NCBI GenBank assembly: GCA_049840875.1
Contig: JASGJE010000019.1
Span: 682,001-746,000, forward strand
DNA length: 64,000 nucleotides
Direction: 5' to 3'
From: JAFDYH01 sp049840875
Lineage (GTDB): Bacteria; Bacteroidota; Bacteroidia; Chitinophagales; Chitinophagaceae
The notes below the pieces were generated by a model. That model had not been told where the DNA came from. It did not search any database and worked only from the letters and a program-made list of their open reading frames with translations. Each line of letters starts with the position of its first letter. The stretch's first letter is position 1. The translations under genes were made by a program, and so were the position numbers. Below, one piece after another: positions 49,333 to 58,891 of this stretch.

Positions 49333-49760
49333 GGTCTTAGTTTAATCGGGATATAATTCTTCCGGTGAGCATTAGTTGAAAAATGACAGGTAGACGTGGA
49401 AAAAATTTTTTGCCATCTGCATTCAAAAAACGCTAAACTCCAAATTCCTGCAAATCTAAAGTATCAGGCTTTAAAATTATCCCTGTCGTTCTTCTCACTT
49501 TGCTGAAATGCGATGAAATCGAAAAAAACTGAGATGAATTTGTATTCTTAAACGCCATTGCCTTGCTTTAATGCTACAATGTAATGACGGAAACGGATCC
49601 ACAAGATGAAGAAAATAAATAGGCTACCCTGTTTCCGGTAGTAATGTAATAGCCTTGACACTATCAGTAAGTGAAATGGATAGCTATGAAAAATGATAGA
49701 AGTAAAATCATTTTAGTATTTTCATCGCTCACCCAAATGATAACTATAACAGTTAATTGA
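49333..49760. other. Intergenic region between the efflux operon and cutC
   Basis: About 430 nt between divergent genes. It contains the candidate minus-strand -7 box at 49451-49458 and AT-rich DNA near cutC. No gene, tRNA or repeat is supported. Confidence 0.5.
49451..49458 (-). promoter_or_regulatory. Candidate -7 box for the efflux operon
   Basis: CAAATCTA on the plus strand is the reverse complement of TAGATTTG (TAnnTTTG). No CAA (reverse of TTG) occurs 19-21 nt further upstream, so support is partial. The implied leader is about 115 nt. Confidence 0.35.
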
Positions 49761-50498
49761 ATGGCAATAACGATCACATCTCCTGCTTTATTTGAACTAT
49801 GTTCTTTCAATGTTCAATCAGCTATAATTGCAGAAAAACTTGGCGTTTATCGCGTTGAACTTTGCGATAATCCCGTACAAGGGGGTACCACACCCAGCTA
49901 CGGCCACATTAAACAGACACGGCAAAAAATTTCGATTAAACTATACCCGATACTCCGTCCGCGTTGTGGTAATTACTTCTATGATGATGATGAACTGGAG
50001 ATTTTACGAAATGACATTAAAATATGCCGGGAGCTGGGCTGTGATGGTATTTCAATTGGTGTACAGAAAAAGGATGGGAAAATTGACGTAGAGCGATTGA
50101 AAGAATTTGTGGATCTGGCCGGACCAATGGGTGTAACGTACAACAGGGCCTTCGATGCAACACCTGATCCGTTTGAGGCGCTGGAAGATATTATCAAAGC
50201 GGGTTGTGAACGAATTCTTACATCGGGCCAGGCGACTGGCGCACCAAAAGCCGGTAAGTTACTTGGTGAACTCGTACAAGCTGCTGGTGATCGGATCATC
50301 ATAATGCCAGGCGCAGGTATCACTGCTACTAACATAGCAAAGCTTCGTGAGGAATCAGGTGCGAGGGAATTTCACGGATCAGTTCGAAAAGTGATCCCCA
50401 ATGAAATGACATTCGGTAATCCCAACGTTACTGATTTTGGTGAGGTTTACAGACCGGATGAAGATGAATTGAAAAACATAATTGCAGCATTGCGATAA
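49761..50498 (+). CDS. cutC: CutC family protein (copper homeostasis protein)
   Basis: The protein has 245 residues and a TIM-barrel pattern. Family marks are LFELCSFNVQSAIIAEKLGVYRVELCDNPVQGGTTPSYG, the IRPRCGNYFY-like segment (LYPILRPRCGNYFYDDDELEIL), GVTYNRAFDATPDPFEALEDII, CERILTSGQATGA, IIIMPGAGIT, and EFHGSVR. The role in copper handling is disputed, and no copper ligands are obvious beyond the family Cys residues. It stands alone with divergent efflux genes upstream. Confidence 0.92.
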   Translation: MAITITSPALFELCSFNVQSAIIAEKLGVYRVELCDNPVQGGTTPSYGHIKQTRQKISIKLYPILRPRCGNYFYDDDELEILRNDIKICRELGCDGISIGVQKKDGKIDVERLKEFVDLAGPMGVTYNRAFDATPDPFEALEDIIKAGCERILTSGQATGAPKAGKLLGELVQAAGDRIIIMPGAGITATNIAKLREESGAREFHGSVRKVIPNEMTFGNPNVTDFGEVYRPDEDELKNIIAALR

Positions 50499-50633
50499 TC
50501 CCAGTCAGAAAGAATTTCTGTTGAAAGGGAATCATCGTAATTTCAATAAACGTTTCTATTCCGCACAGAGAAAAATTCTATTTCGCATTTCTATTTAAGC
50601 AACGAATAAAATTATCTTATTTAACATAAACCG

Positions 50634-51338
50634 ATGACTATGTTTTCATCTACCTCTTCATTATTGCGTAGCATGGTGATAATTGGATTATTATCCTGTT
50701 CGTCTGTCATATTGTTTGCCCAGGAAATACGTTTCGAAAATTATAGTTTAGATCCTGTTCAGGTAACCATGTCGGTTACAACAATTGATGGTAAAAAAGC
50801 TGTCAGGGTATCAAGAGATACGGCGACTAAAGGAGCCGATATACCCACATATGTACGATTGAAAAATACCGACGACTTCAGTAATGGCACAATTGAAATA
50901 ATGCTATTGAGCCGGTTGCTACCCACCGCAGATCCAAGTGCCAGAGGTTTTATTGGTTTAGCCTTCAGGATTAATAAAGACAACAGCAAGTTTGAATCTA
51001 TTTATCTCAGACCAACTAATGGAAGGGCGGATGATCAACTACGCAGAAATCATTCCACACAATATTTTTCCTATCCCGATTATCCGTTCGATAGATTGAG
51101 AAAAGAGTCTGAAGGTAAATATGAATCCTATGCCGATATGGGACTGAATGAATGGATAAAAATGAAGATCGTGGTAAAAGATGCGCAGGCAAAACTTTAT
51201 CTGAATGATAGCCCACAACCTGTGCTGCTCGTCAACGATCTGAAATTGGGTGCAAACAACAGCGGCGCTATTGGCCTTTTTGTTGATTCGGGAACGGATG
51301 CTTTCTTTCGGGATATTAAAATAATAAAAGAAAAATAG
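50634..51338 (+). CDS. Secreted concanavalin-like (LamG/DUF1080-type) protein
   Basis: The protein has 234 residues with a signal peptide (RSMVIIGLLSCSSVILFAQ, cleavage near residue 30). The mature part has beta-sandwich features: VYVRL-like strand in DIPTYVRLKNTDDFSNGTIEIML, FIGLAFRINKDNSKFESIYLRP, WIKMKIVVKDAQAKLYLND and SGAIGLFVDSGTDAFFRDIKI. This pattern is that of concanavalin-like glucanase or lectin domains. Catalytic residues are not evident. It may bind or process glycans at the surface. Confidence 0.7.
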   Translation: MTMFSSTSSLLRSMVIIGLLSCSSVILFAQEIRFENYSLDPVQVTMSVTTIDGKKAVRVSRDTATKGADIPTYVRLKNTDDFSNGTIEIMLLSRLLPTADPSARGFIGLAFRINKDNSKFESIYLRPTNGRADDQLRRNHSTQYFSYPDYPFDRLRKESEGKYESYADMGLNEWIKMKIVVKDAQAKLYLNDSPQPVLLVNDLKLGANNSGAIGLFVDSGTDAFFRDIKIIKEK

Positions 51339-51434
51339 TGTTACTCAAAAGTGGCGTAAAAGGTCATCATCAAGATTATACTGCTATACTTGCAGGCATT
51401 CAATTTGCATAGAAGAAGTATAAGACCTGATAAA

Positions 51435-51884
51435 ATGAGTAAAACACTTTTAAGAATCGCGTTCGCTGATGATGACCAGGATGATCATCTTCTTTTTTAT
51501 AAAGCAGTTAAATCTTTCTATTTATCGCCTGTAATAGATTGCTTTTTTACTTCGGATTCATTGTTGAATTTTTACACCAAAAGAGGTAACCCTGCTCCAC
51601 ATATAATTTTTCTTGATAAGAACATGCCGGGGAATTATAACTACGAATGTCTTGCAAGAATGAAAAATAATGAGGCGCTGATGTCAGTTCCTATTATTAT
51701 TTATTCAACCTCAAGCCATCCTGCAGATGTCGGTAAGGCCAGGCAATTGGGAGCTACGGATTTCATAACAAAGCCTGTTAAATTCAGTGATACGATAGGG
51801 TGCCTCCGCAACGCAATAGACAATTTCGTGCCACACAACATTGTGTCACGGAGTTATATTGATCAACCGCAAAATCAATATTAA
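51435..51884 (+). CDS. Single-domain response regulator
   Basis: The start is ATG 51435 (MSKTLLRIAFADDDQDD); the frame is open from 51390 but the added 15 residues do not look like a receiver domain. The receiver shows the acidic pocket ADDDQDD, the phospho-acceptor Asp in IIFLDKNMPGN, the Ser/Thr switch in IIIYSTSSHP, and the Lys in DFITKPVKF. There is no output domain, so it acts by protein contact, in the style of Rcp1/CheY. No histidine kinase is adjacent. Confidence 0.9.
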   Translation: MSKTLLRIAFADDDQDDHLLFYKAVKSFYLSPVIDCFFTSDSLLNFYTKRGNPAPHIIFLDKNMPGNYNYECLARMKNNEALMSVPIIIYSTSSHPADVGKARQLGATDFITKPVKFSDTIGCLRNAIDNFVPHNIVSRSYIDQPQNQY

Positions 51885-51963
51885 AGTCTTATACTTTTCA
51901 ACCACATGATCGGAATCGGAGAGCATAAATTCTGCTGGTAGATTGGAAACTACGAGACTTTAT

Positions 51964-52398
51964 TTAATTATTTTTCTCTACTACTTTTTTCAAGCCATTG
52001 AGCATCATTTCCCAATTCTTTTGCGATTCTTCCTTCGATTGTTCTGTTTTGTTCTTATCCTGCGATAAAGTCACCGTGGTGTGACGATTTTGCCCTGAAA
52101 CATTAATTGTTACCGTATGATAATTATCCGGTTTATCTTCTGCGCCAGACAATGGACTAAAATGACTATACTTCAATTTTTTTTGTGGCTCGATTTCTAA
52201 TATCTTTCCTTTGTCTTCATACTTCTTCCCTTTTATTTCACCTTTCCATGTAATCTTGCTTCCTTTTTCCCAATCAGATTTTACATCAGCCCCCATCATA
52301 TATTCCTTGATCATTTCAGGGTTGATAAGGCCTTCCCAAACCTGCTCTGCAGTTGCTTCAATATCTACGCTTGCTTTCGCTGTTAAGTTCTTTTCCAT
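51964..52398 (-). CDS. SRPBCC domain (AHSA1-like) protein
   Basis: The protein has 144 residues with the AHSA1/CalC pattern: the N-terminal strand TAKASVDIEATAEQVWEGLINPEMIKEYMMG, the central WEKGSKITWKGEIKGKKYEDKGKIL, and the C-terminal helix ESQKNWEMMLNGLKKVVE. It is a helix-grip fold that probably binds a hydrophobic ligand; the function is unknown. It has no signal peptide, so it is cytoplasmic. The gene is divergent from the ferritin-like gene at 52575. Confidence 0.88.
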   Translation of the reverse strand: MEKNLTAKASVDIEATAEQVWEGLINPEMIKEYMMGADVKSDWEKGSKITWKGEIKGKKYEDKGKILEIEPQKKLKYSHFSPLSGAEDKPDNYHTVTINVSGQNRHTTVTLSQDKNKTEQSKEESQKNWEMMLNGLKKVVEKNN

Positions 52399-52574
52399 AG
52401 TTAAGCTGTTTGAATAAATGCTAAAAAATCTGTGCCATGAGTGGTGAAATCATTGGGCATTTGCATCATTATTGGCGATTTTTTTCCCGCATCTGGAAAA
52501 TCCATATCAAGGATAGGTTGGAATGATAAATGCAGGATTTTATAATAAATTCTTTATTCACTAAAATGTAACTT

Positions 52575-53036
52575 ATGACAACGAAAGAACACAGCATTGA
52601 GGCATTGAATGATCTTGTCAGGATAAATAATGACAGGATTGAGGGCTATAGAAAAGCTGCAGATGAAATTAAAAATACAGATGCAGATCTGAAGGAACTA
52701 TTTCTGAAGATGGCCGATGAAAGTTATACTTATAAGCAAGAGATCGAAGAAAAGATCGAAAGTTTGGGCGGGGATATAGCAACCGGAACTACAGTATCCG
52801 GGAAGATTTACAGAGCATGGATGGATGTAAAAAATACTTTCAGTGGTAAAAACAGGAAAGCCGTACTTACTTCCTGCGAATATGGGGAAGATAAAGCACA
52901 GGAAGCGTATGAATCGGCTCTCGGGCCAGATGCTGATCTCAGCGCCGATACAAGACAATTGATCATGCGCCAGAAAAATTCCTTAAAAAATTCTCATGAC
53001 CTTATTAAACGATCGAGAGACTTGCAAAAAGCTTAG
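52575..53036 (+). CDS. PA2169/DUF2383 family four-helix-bundle protein
   Basis: The protein has 153 residues, all helical, with the family start IEALNDLVRINNDRIEGYRKAADEI and the later KAQEAYESALGPDADLSADTRQLI. Acidic and His residues in helices (for example MADESYTYKQEIEEKIESLG) fit a ferritin-like metal-binding bundle. Such proteins are often induced by stress. The gene is followed by a terminator. Single gene. Confidence 0.88.
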   Translation: MTTKEHSIEALNDLVRINNDRIEGYRKAADEIKNTDADLKELFLKMADESYTYKQEIEEKIESLGGDIATGTTVSGKIYRAWMDVKNTFSGKNRKAVLTSCEYGEDKAQEAYESALGPDADLSADTRQLIMRQKNSLKNSHDLIKRSRDLQKA

Positions 53037-53049
53037 TAGTCGCTAAAAT

Positions 53050-53075
53050 AAAAACCCGTCGAAGGCGGGTTTTTT
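53050..53075 (+). terminator. Terminator of the DUF2383 gene
   Basis: AAAACCCG / CGGGTTTT stem with a 7-nt loop is followed by TT, so the GC stem runs into a U-tract (53070-53075). Confidence 0.8.
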
Positions 53076-53125
53076 AATTCTTCATCATATCCGAATAAAA
53101 GGAAATCGAATTGTTTTATCTCAAT

Positions 53126-54154
53126 TTATTTTACCGCTTCAATAAAGTCGCTCACAGTTTGTGTAAATAGGTTAGTATCTCCGTTCATAGGTATATGGCC
53201 GGAGTTTGGCATCATCACTAAATGTTTATAAGAAGATCCGAGATTATTCAATGCATGAATGCCTGAACCGACGGGTACAGTAAAATCATATTGTCCCCAT
53301 ATCAACAAAGAGGGGATTGTGATTTTATACAACTGATCTGTGAATGTTATTGGTTCGAGTGATTGAAGAAATTGTTTGCCGGCTGAGGTATAATATAGTT
53401 TAAAGAGATTGCTGCCAAAAGTTATTGGTGATGAAACGGAAAAGAGCTGGAGTGATGTTTTGGTATGGTTGATGTTCATATAGTCTTCAGCATCTGCCGC
53501 GTAGTCTTCGGTTTTAATGCTGATATCCAACGATACATTCGCCGCGTGTGAATCACAATAATCAACGATCTCTGTCCATTGCGGAACATGGTTTCCCTTT
53601 GCGATTTCAGAAGTTCCAGTATCAATTAACATTTGCCGGCTCAATAGATTGGTTTCTGGATAGTCATGCGCACCGTCCACTTCAATCCACCCTCGTATAT
53701 TTTTTTGATTGTCTCCTTTTACCAGGAAGCCGCTTCCGAGTAACCCGCCAAAGCTATGGCCCATCAAAAATATTTCCATGTCGCTTCCATAGCGATATTT
53801 AAGCAGGATGATTAACTTTTCAAGGTCTTCAATCATCTGATCCAATGTAAGGTCTGCGTAATTACTATTTCCTGTGGCTACGCCTGCATCCCGTTGATCC
53901 CAATAAGCAACTGAATAATTTTTCCAGAGTTGATCAGTTTGAAAACCTGTATAGCGATATGATCCATTTCCCGGGCCTCCATGCAGGTATAATATCATTA
54001 CTTTAGAAGCCGTGTTGCCCTTCACCCACACTGGCATATCTGCTCCTTTATTACTAAGCCAAAAGATTTCATCAGCAGAGGTTGATAGATGAACAGCTTC
54101 TTTTTTACAGCTTGTAAATAATAAGACGGCGAATATCGTCAGTGCTATTCTCAT
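53126..54154 (-). CDS. Alpha/beta hydrolase lipoprotein (S33/proline iminopeptidase-like)
   Basis: The protein has 342 residues and a lipobox (LLFTSCKK), so it is a predicted lipoprotein. The hydrolase domain shows LYLHGGPGNGSYRYTG (oxyanion hole), YWDQRDAGVATGN, the nucleophile elbow MGHSFGGLLGSG, the Asp region LLIWGQYDFTVPVG and the catalytic His in MPNSGHIPMNGD. HGGPG and DQRG-like motifs are typical of the prolyl iminopeptidase branch. The substrate is unknown. It overlaps the upstream gene by 4 nt (ATGA), so they are translationally coupled. Confidence 0.85.
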   Translation of the reverse strand: MRIALTIFAVLLFTSCKKEAVHLSTSADEIFWLSNKGADMPVWVKGNTASKVMILYLHGGPGNGSYRYTGFQTDQLWKNYSVAYWDQRDAGVATGNSNYADLTLDQMIEDLEKLIILLKYRYGSDMEIFLMGHSFGGLLGSGFLVKGDNQKNIRGWIEVDGAHDYPETNLLSRQMLIDTGTSEIAKGNHVPQWTEIVDYCDSHAANVSLDISIKTEDYAADAEDYMNINHTKTSLQLFSVSSPITFGSNLFKLYYTSAGKQFLQSLEPITFTDQLYKITIPSLLIWGQYDFTVPVGSGIHALNNLGSSYKHLVMMPNSGHIPMNGDTNLFTQTVSDFIEAVK

Positions 54155-54825
54155 TCTTTTAATTTATGAACAACGTATTTTTCTCTCACCCGCATATTCA
54201 GTCGGTCAAGATGATATTTTAATTGTAGTTCAAATGACAAATGTGGCAGAACAAAACTGTTATAAGGATATTGAAACCATAGCGAAGGTTTAATGTCTAT
54301 TGCAAATGGTTTTGGTTTTTTATTTTTTTCAAAATCATGTCCAAACACAGTTGATACTCCTGTTAGCGTATAAAATCTCCCATAATTTTTCAATTGTTTT
54401 ACTGTGCCATTGTCATCGACAGAATATACCTGTCCATCGTAAAATGTGCGCAGGAGTCCGACGCTGAGTAGCCATTCAAAATAATAAGGACGGCCTTTAT
54501 TATATCGTTTACCTATTGACGGAAATAAAAATAAACCGGTGTGGTTAAATGTATATCGGTAAAATCCAACATTGCCATTGAGAACCCAATCCCTGTATTT
54601 TAGTTTTACTTTTCCACTGGTGTCAACTCTGCTAATTACTTTATTTTTCAGAGGAAGTTCTATTCCGGCCACAGCGCCGAAACTTTGCGGAAAGTCATAG
54701 AAGAAGTTGCCTTGTATGTGCACAGGCATTTTTATTTTGCGCAAACTATCTTGTGCATGTATGTCTGCATTTAAACAACCTGCTAATGAAAACGCACAAA
54801 ATAAAATCCAGAACCTCTTAATCAT
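54151..54825 (-). CDS. Exported protein of unknown function, beta-barrel-like
   Basis: The protein has 224 residues with an N-terminal hydrophobic segment (FWILFCAFSLAGC) that ends in a LAGC lipobox or is cleaved later near HAQ. The rest is rich in alternating strands and Tyr/Phe pairs (RYTFNHTGLFLFPSIG, YYFEWLLSVGLLRTFYDG, SFVLPHLSFELQLKYHL), as in small outer-membrane barrels. I recognise no family. Its stop overlaps the start of the downstream hydrolase gene, so the pair is a unit. Confidence 0.6.
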   Translation of the reverse strand: MIKRFWILFCAFSLAGCLNADIHAQDSLRKIKMPVHIQGNFFYDFPQSFGAVAGIELPLKNKVISRVDTSGKVKLKYRDWVLNGNVGFYRYTFNHTGLFLFPSIGKRYNKGRPYYFEWLLSVGLLRTFYDGQVYSVDDNGTVKQLKNYGRFYTLTGVSTVFGHDFEKNKKPKPFAIDIKPSLWFQYPYNSFVLPHLSFELQLKYHLDRLNMRVREKYVVHKLKE

Positions 54826-55001
54826 ACTTAATTAGTAAAACAAAAATAGCGTGTATTCAGGGTTATACCATTAAATTGTAAATACCTGTCTCCGGGATTA
54901 GTTTTATGTTAAGAAAATGCCCGCAGTTATGATAGATGATCAGCCCGGTTCTACTGAGAAGGAAATGAATATATTTACCTGCAATTCCAAACTGTTTTAA
55001 G

Positions 55002-56858
55002 ATGAAAAAAATTATATTCCTTTCTACGTTTATTGTTCCGTTAGTCATTGCAGCTCAGAATCCTGATTCAACATGGTTTGTGAATAATTACACTAAAAAA
55101 GAAGTCAGCATTCCCATGCGGGATGGCGTTAAATTATTTACCTCTATTTATATTCCCAATGACAAAACGGAAAAACATCCGATACTTTTAACCCGAACAC
55201 CTTACTCAGTTCGACCTTACGGTAAAGATTTCAGGGCTTACTGGCGCAGCTATATGATGCGGTATTGTAAAGAAAATTACATCATGGTAAGCCAGGATGT
55301 TCGCGGAAAATATATGAGCGAAGGAAGTTTCGAAGTAGTGCGCCCATTTAATCCCAGTAAGAAAACGGATAAGGATATTGATGAAGCGAGTGATAGTTAT
55401 GATACCATCGATTGGCTGATTAAAAATATTGAAAACAATAATGGTAATGTCGGCGCCATTGGTATTTCTTTTCCGGGATTTTATGCAACAATGGTAGCGT
55501 TGAGCGGACATCCGGCATTAAAAGTCGTTAGTCCGCAAGCGCCGGTCACTGATCGTTTTTTTGGTGATGATGATCACCATAACGGTGTGATGATGTTGAT
55601 GGATGCGTTTGAATTCCAGGTAGCATATGGTTTTACATCTCCAAGTCAGCCGCCATCGGTAAACGGAGCTTTTGGTACACTACGTATCAATGCGCAGGAC
55701 AACTATGATTATTATTTGAAAATGGGCGCCATGCCGAATTTCACAAAATTGAGTGGTGACACAATGAAGTTCTGGACTGATATGATGAATCATCCCAATC
55801 TGGATGCGTGGTGGAAAGCTCGTGATGCAAGAACCGGTATAAAGGACGTGAAACCGGCAATGCTCATTACGGGTGGATTGTTTGATGCTGAAGATGGCTA
55901 TGGCGCATGGAACACTTACAAAGCATTGGTAAAGCAAAGCTCCGTAACCGTTAGTAAACTGATTATGGGCCCTTGGTATCATGGTCAGTGGGCAAGCCAT
56001 GATGGCACTCATTTAGGGAATGTTCGGTTTGGAACTAATACTGCGCAATATTATCAGGATATGGAAGTGCCTTTCTTTAATTATTATCTCAAAGGGAAAG
56101 GCAGCGATGAATTACCAAAAGCAACTATTTTCTTTTCCGGCGAAAATAAATGGCGAAGTTTTGACGAATGGCCGTTGACAAGCGCTGTAGCTTCGCCAGT
56201 TTACCTGCAACAAAACAACAAATTGTCATTTACTCCATCAAACAGTAAACAAGCCACGTTTGATAGTTACATCAGTGATCCAGCAAAACCTGTTCCCTAT
56301 GCAGAGAAAGTACACGCTGACCGTACGAGAGAATATATGGATGATGATCAGCGATTTGCTTCCCGTCGTACGGATGTGTTAACTTATTCGACGGGTATAT
56401 TGAACGATGATATAACTGTAGCAGGACCAGTAATTGCTGACTTGATGGTAAGTTTGTCAAATACAGATGCAGATTTCATAGTTAAACTGATAGACGTATT
56501 TCCAGATGATACGCCTGTCGATTCTGTTACGGACTATCCGATGGGCGGTTACCAGATGCTGGTACGTGCTGAAACGATGCGAGGGAAGTTTAGAAATAGT
56601 TTTGAAAAACCCGAACCGTTTGTCTCTAATAAACCGACTGAGGTAAAATACACAATGCCCGATGTTGCTCATACTTTTAAAAAGGGACATCGGCTGATGA
56701 TACAGGTTCAAAGTAGTTGGTTTCCTCTTACAGATTTAAATCCTCAAAAGTTTTTACCAAACATCAATAAAGCAACTAACGCTGATTTTGTAAAAGAAAC
56801 GATCAAGATTTATCACAACAGTTCGAAGATTATATTACCTGTGATTAATAGTGATTGA
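55002..56858 (+). CDS. CocE/NonD family hydrolase (X-Pro dipeptidyl-peptidase-like)
   Basis: The protein has 618 residues with a signal peptide (FLSTFIVPLVIAAQ, cleavage near residue 18). The domain order is N-terminal alpha/beta hydrolase, a cap region, and a C-terminal jelly-roll. Visible are the N-terminal YTKKEVSIPMRDGVKLFTSIYIPNDK, LTRTPYS, QDVRGKYMSEG, and the nucleophile motif GAIGISFPGFYATM (Ser). The C-terminal sheet (FKKGHRLMIQVQSSWFPLTDLNPQ) is typical. Enzymes of this family split acyl esters, beta-lactam acyl groups or X-Pro peptides; the actual substrate is open. Confidence 0.9.
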   Translation: MKKIIFLSTFIVPLVIAAQNPDSTWFVNNYTKKEVSIPMRDGVKLFTSIYIPNDKTEKHPILLTRTPYSVRPYGKDFRAYWRSYMMRYCKENYIMVSQDVRGKYMSEGSFEVVRPFNPSKKTDKDIDEASDSYDTIDWLIKNIENNNGNVGAIGISFPGFYATMVALSGHPALKVVSPQAPVTDRFFGDDDHHNGVMMLMDAFEFQVAYGFTSPSQPPSVNGAFGTLRINAQDNYDYYLKMGAMPNFTKLSGDTMKFWTDMMNHPNLDAWWKARDARTGIKDVKPAMLITGGLFDAEDGYGAWNTYKALVKQSSVTVSKLIMGPWYHGQWASHDGTHLGNVRFGTNTAQYYQDMEVPFFNYYLKGKGSDELPKATIFFSGENKWRSFDEWPLTSAVASPVYLQQNNKLSFTPSNSKQATFDSYISDPAKPVPYAEKVHADRTREYMDDDQRFASRRTDVLTYSTGILNDDITVAGPVIADLMVSLSNTDADFIVKLIDVFPDDTPVDSVTDYPMGGYQMLVRAETMRGKFRNSFEKPEPFVSNKPTEVKYTMPDVAHTFKKGHRLMIQVQSSWFPLTDLNPQKFLPNINKATNADFVKETIKIYHNSSKIILPVINSD

Positions 56859-56877
56859 AGTATGAGATAATGATCCC

Positions 56878-57768
56878 CTAATTCAACGCTTGTTTGCGAA
56901 ATTGATTGGGGCTTAGGCCAACTTCTTTTTTAAACAATCGTGAGAAATACGGCAGATTCTCGAAACCAAGTTTATATGCCGTTTCAGAAATGGATAGATC
57001 TGGCGCTGCCAATAAATTCTTTGCTTCGCTGATCAGAAAGATGTGTATTAATTCAATAGCAGTCTTACCTGTTTCTTCTTTAAGCAGATCGCTAAGGTAA
57101 CGTGGCGATACGTGTAGGGCAGATGCCATATAGTTTACTGTAGGTAGTCCTTGCGCTTCAACAAGACCCTGTTCAAAATATCCTGAAAGTGTATTGTTGA
57201 ATTTCGAAACAGTATGACCAGAGACAATATTACGATTAATGAATTGCCTCTTATAGAAGCGTTGCGAGTATTTCAATATTGAGTCAAGGTGTGCAAGAAT
57301 AATATCGCGGCTATACTCGTCAGTATTATTCTTGTACTCACCCTCTATTTTAAAGAACAGGTCCCAGATGGTTTGCTCTTCCTTTGGCGAGAGGTGAAGG
57401 GCTTCGTTCGCGATGTAATCAAAGAAGCCGTATTTTTTAATCTCTGAATGAAGAGGATGGCCATTCAGATAATCTTCATGAAAGAAGATCATAAAGCCAT
57501 CTTCTTCAAATTCGAGATCCTGGAATTGTATAAATTGTTGCGGCCGCACGAAAGACATAGAGCCGTTTTCGTGATCATATTTTGTGCGCCCATACCGGAT
57601 GATACCTGATTTCAGTTTTTTAAAACCAATAAAATAAAAATCGCTGGTGAATGCTCTTTCTATGGGTAAACAATTCAGGTCGCAGCGTACAGGACATATC
57701 AATGTATGTTCGGGTGCTGGCCAATTGTTCGCGGCAAAGAAGGAGTGAATCGTCTTAAAATGGTTCAT
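56878..57768 (-). CDS. AraC family transcriptional regulator
   Basis: The protein has 296 residues. The N-terminal 180 residues form a ligand/dimer domain without a recognisable sub-family. The C-terminal HTH has the typical two helix-turn-helix blocks: PTVNYMASALHVSPRYLSDLLKEETGKTAIELIHIFLI and SISETAYKLGFENLPYFSRLFKKEVGLSPNQFRKQ. It follows an SDR gene by 18 nt on the same strand, so it probably regulates that unit or is co-transcribed with it. Confidence 0.92.
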   Translation of the reverse strand: MNHFKTIHSFFAANNWPAPEHTLICPVRCDLNCLPIERAFTSDFYFIGFKKLKSGIIRYGRTKYDHENGSMSFVRPQQFIQFQDLEFEEDGFMIFFHEDYLNGHPLHSEIKKYGFFDYIANEALHLSPKEEQTIWDLFFKIEGEYKNNTDEYSRDIILAHLDSILKYSQRFYKRQFINRNIVSGHTVSKFNNTLSGYFEQGLVEAQGLPTVNYMASALHVSPRYLSDLLKEETGKTAIELIHIFLISEAKNLLAAPDLSISETAYKLGFENLPYFSRLFKKEVGLSPNQFRKQALN

Positions 57769-57786
57769 CCGGTTTAATTTACTTTT

Positions 57787-58611
57787 TTATTTTCCATGTG
57801 CGGCAGTAGCAACATCTGACCATTCTTCCCATGTAGCTAATTTATCAGCGTAAACTTGTTTAGCAAAAGGGTAAGCTATTTTTCCCAAGAACAATCTCAG
57901 AGGAGGATTGGTTGAATCTACCAGTTTAAGTATACTGCCGGTTGTTGCTTCAGGTATGCCCCAGCTATCCTCTGTTATCCCTTCGCTAAATGCTTTCTTT
58001 ACTGGCTCGTATTCTTTCAGTGGTGTGGTTTGACTGGCTGATGCGCCACTCCAATCTGTTGAGAAGCCATTCGGTTCAACCAATGAAACATTAATACCAA
58101 ATCCTTTTACTTCAGTAGCCAATGTTTCACTCAAACCTTCCACAGCAAACTTTGACGCGTTGTAAAGCCCGAGTATTGGAAGTGTAACAACTCCCAACAG
58201 GCTTGACACTTGTATAATGTGGCCACTACCTTGCGCCCGCATTACAGGAAGCGCCGCCTGGGTAACCCATAATAAGCCGAAAAAGTTTGCTTCCATTTGC
58301 TCACGGGCCTGCTGTTCAGATGTTTCTTCAACGGCTCCAAAGAGCCCGTATCCTGCGTTATTTATAACAACATCCAGTCTTCCAAAATGTTCTTTCGCCT
58401 GCGCAATGGCTGCAAAACTCGCGGATCTGTTTGTAACATCCAGTCGTATCGGAAGCAATGTATCAGGGTATTGCTTTTTGAGATCGGTAAGAGCCTCAAG
58501 GTTGCGTGCAGTAGCGGCAACTTTGTCGCCGCGTTTAAGAAATGCTTCAGCCCAGAGTTTTCCAAACCCACGTGAAGCTCCTGTGATAAAGATAACTTTT
58601 GCCATGTTCAT
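57787..58611 (-). CDS. SDR family oxidoreductase
   Basis: The protein has 274 residues with a Rossmann fold. The NAD(P)-binding motif is TGASRGFG (about residues 10-17), the NAG motif is VVINNAGYGLFG, the catalytic Ser is in IQVSSLLG, and the Tyr/Lys pair is in LYNASKFAVEG. The classical short-chain family has this length. The basic residue near the end of strand 2 suggests NADPH, but the substrate is unknown. The second in-frame Met (MAKVIF) two codons later may be the true start. First gene of the SDR-AraC pair. Confidence 0.92.
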   Translation of the reverse strand: MNMAKVIFITGASRGFGKLWAEAFLKRGDKVAATARNLEALTDLKKQYPDTLLPIRLDVTNRSASFAAIAQAKEHFGRLDVVINNAGYGLFGAVEETSEQQAREQMEANFFGLLWVTQAALPVMRAQGSGHIIQVSSLLGVVTLPILGLYNASKFAVEGLSETLATEVKGFGINVSLVEPNGFSTDWSGASASQTTPLKEYEPVKKAFSEGITEDSWGIPEATTGSILKLVDSTNPPLRLFLGKIAYPFAKQVYADKLATWEEWSDVATAAHGK

Positions 58612-58891
58612 AATTTTTATGACTCAAAATTATCAGTATGGCAAAGCGATGTGTTAGCACAAAAGGCGGAAAGATTTATACAATTTTACGTATTGGCAAA
58701 GTACACTTTCAAAAGCAGCAATTTCAAAACAAACCAACGGCTTAAAGGAGGGATAACTGTAAGCGGCATACTTATTCACAGAAATAGGGAAGGGATCCTG
58801 TTTTTATTTTACTTCTTGCTTCAGAGAGAGGGAATAATCAATACAACAAGGATATTCCCTCACACCCCATGTTATAAGCATGGCGAAAAAC

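Noticed and set aside
49381..49480. Possible riboswitch or regulatory leader upstream of the efflux operon
   Set aside because: No paired structure or known riboswitch consensus could be recognised; only a promoter half-site is supported.
54863..55048. Minus-strand frame of 61 aa overlapping the CocE gene start
   Set aside because: Overlaps a signal peptide on the other strand; no own features.
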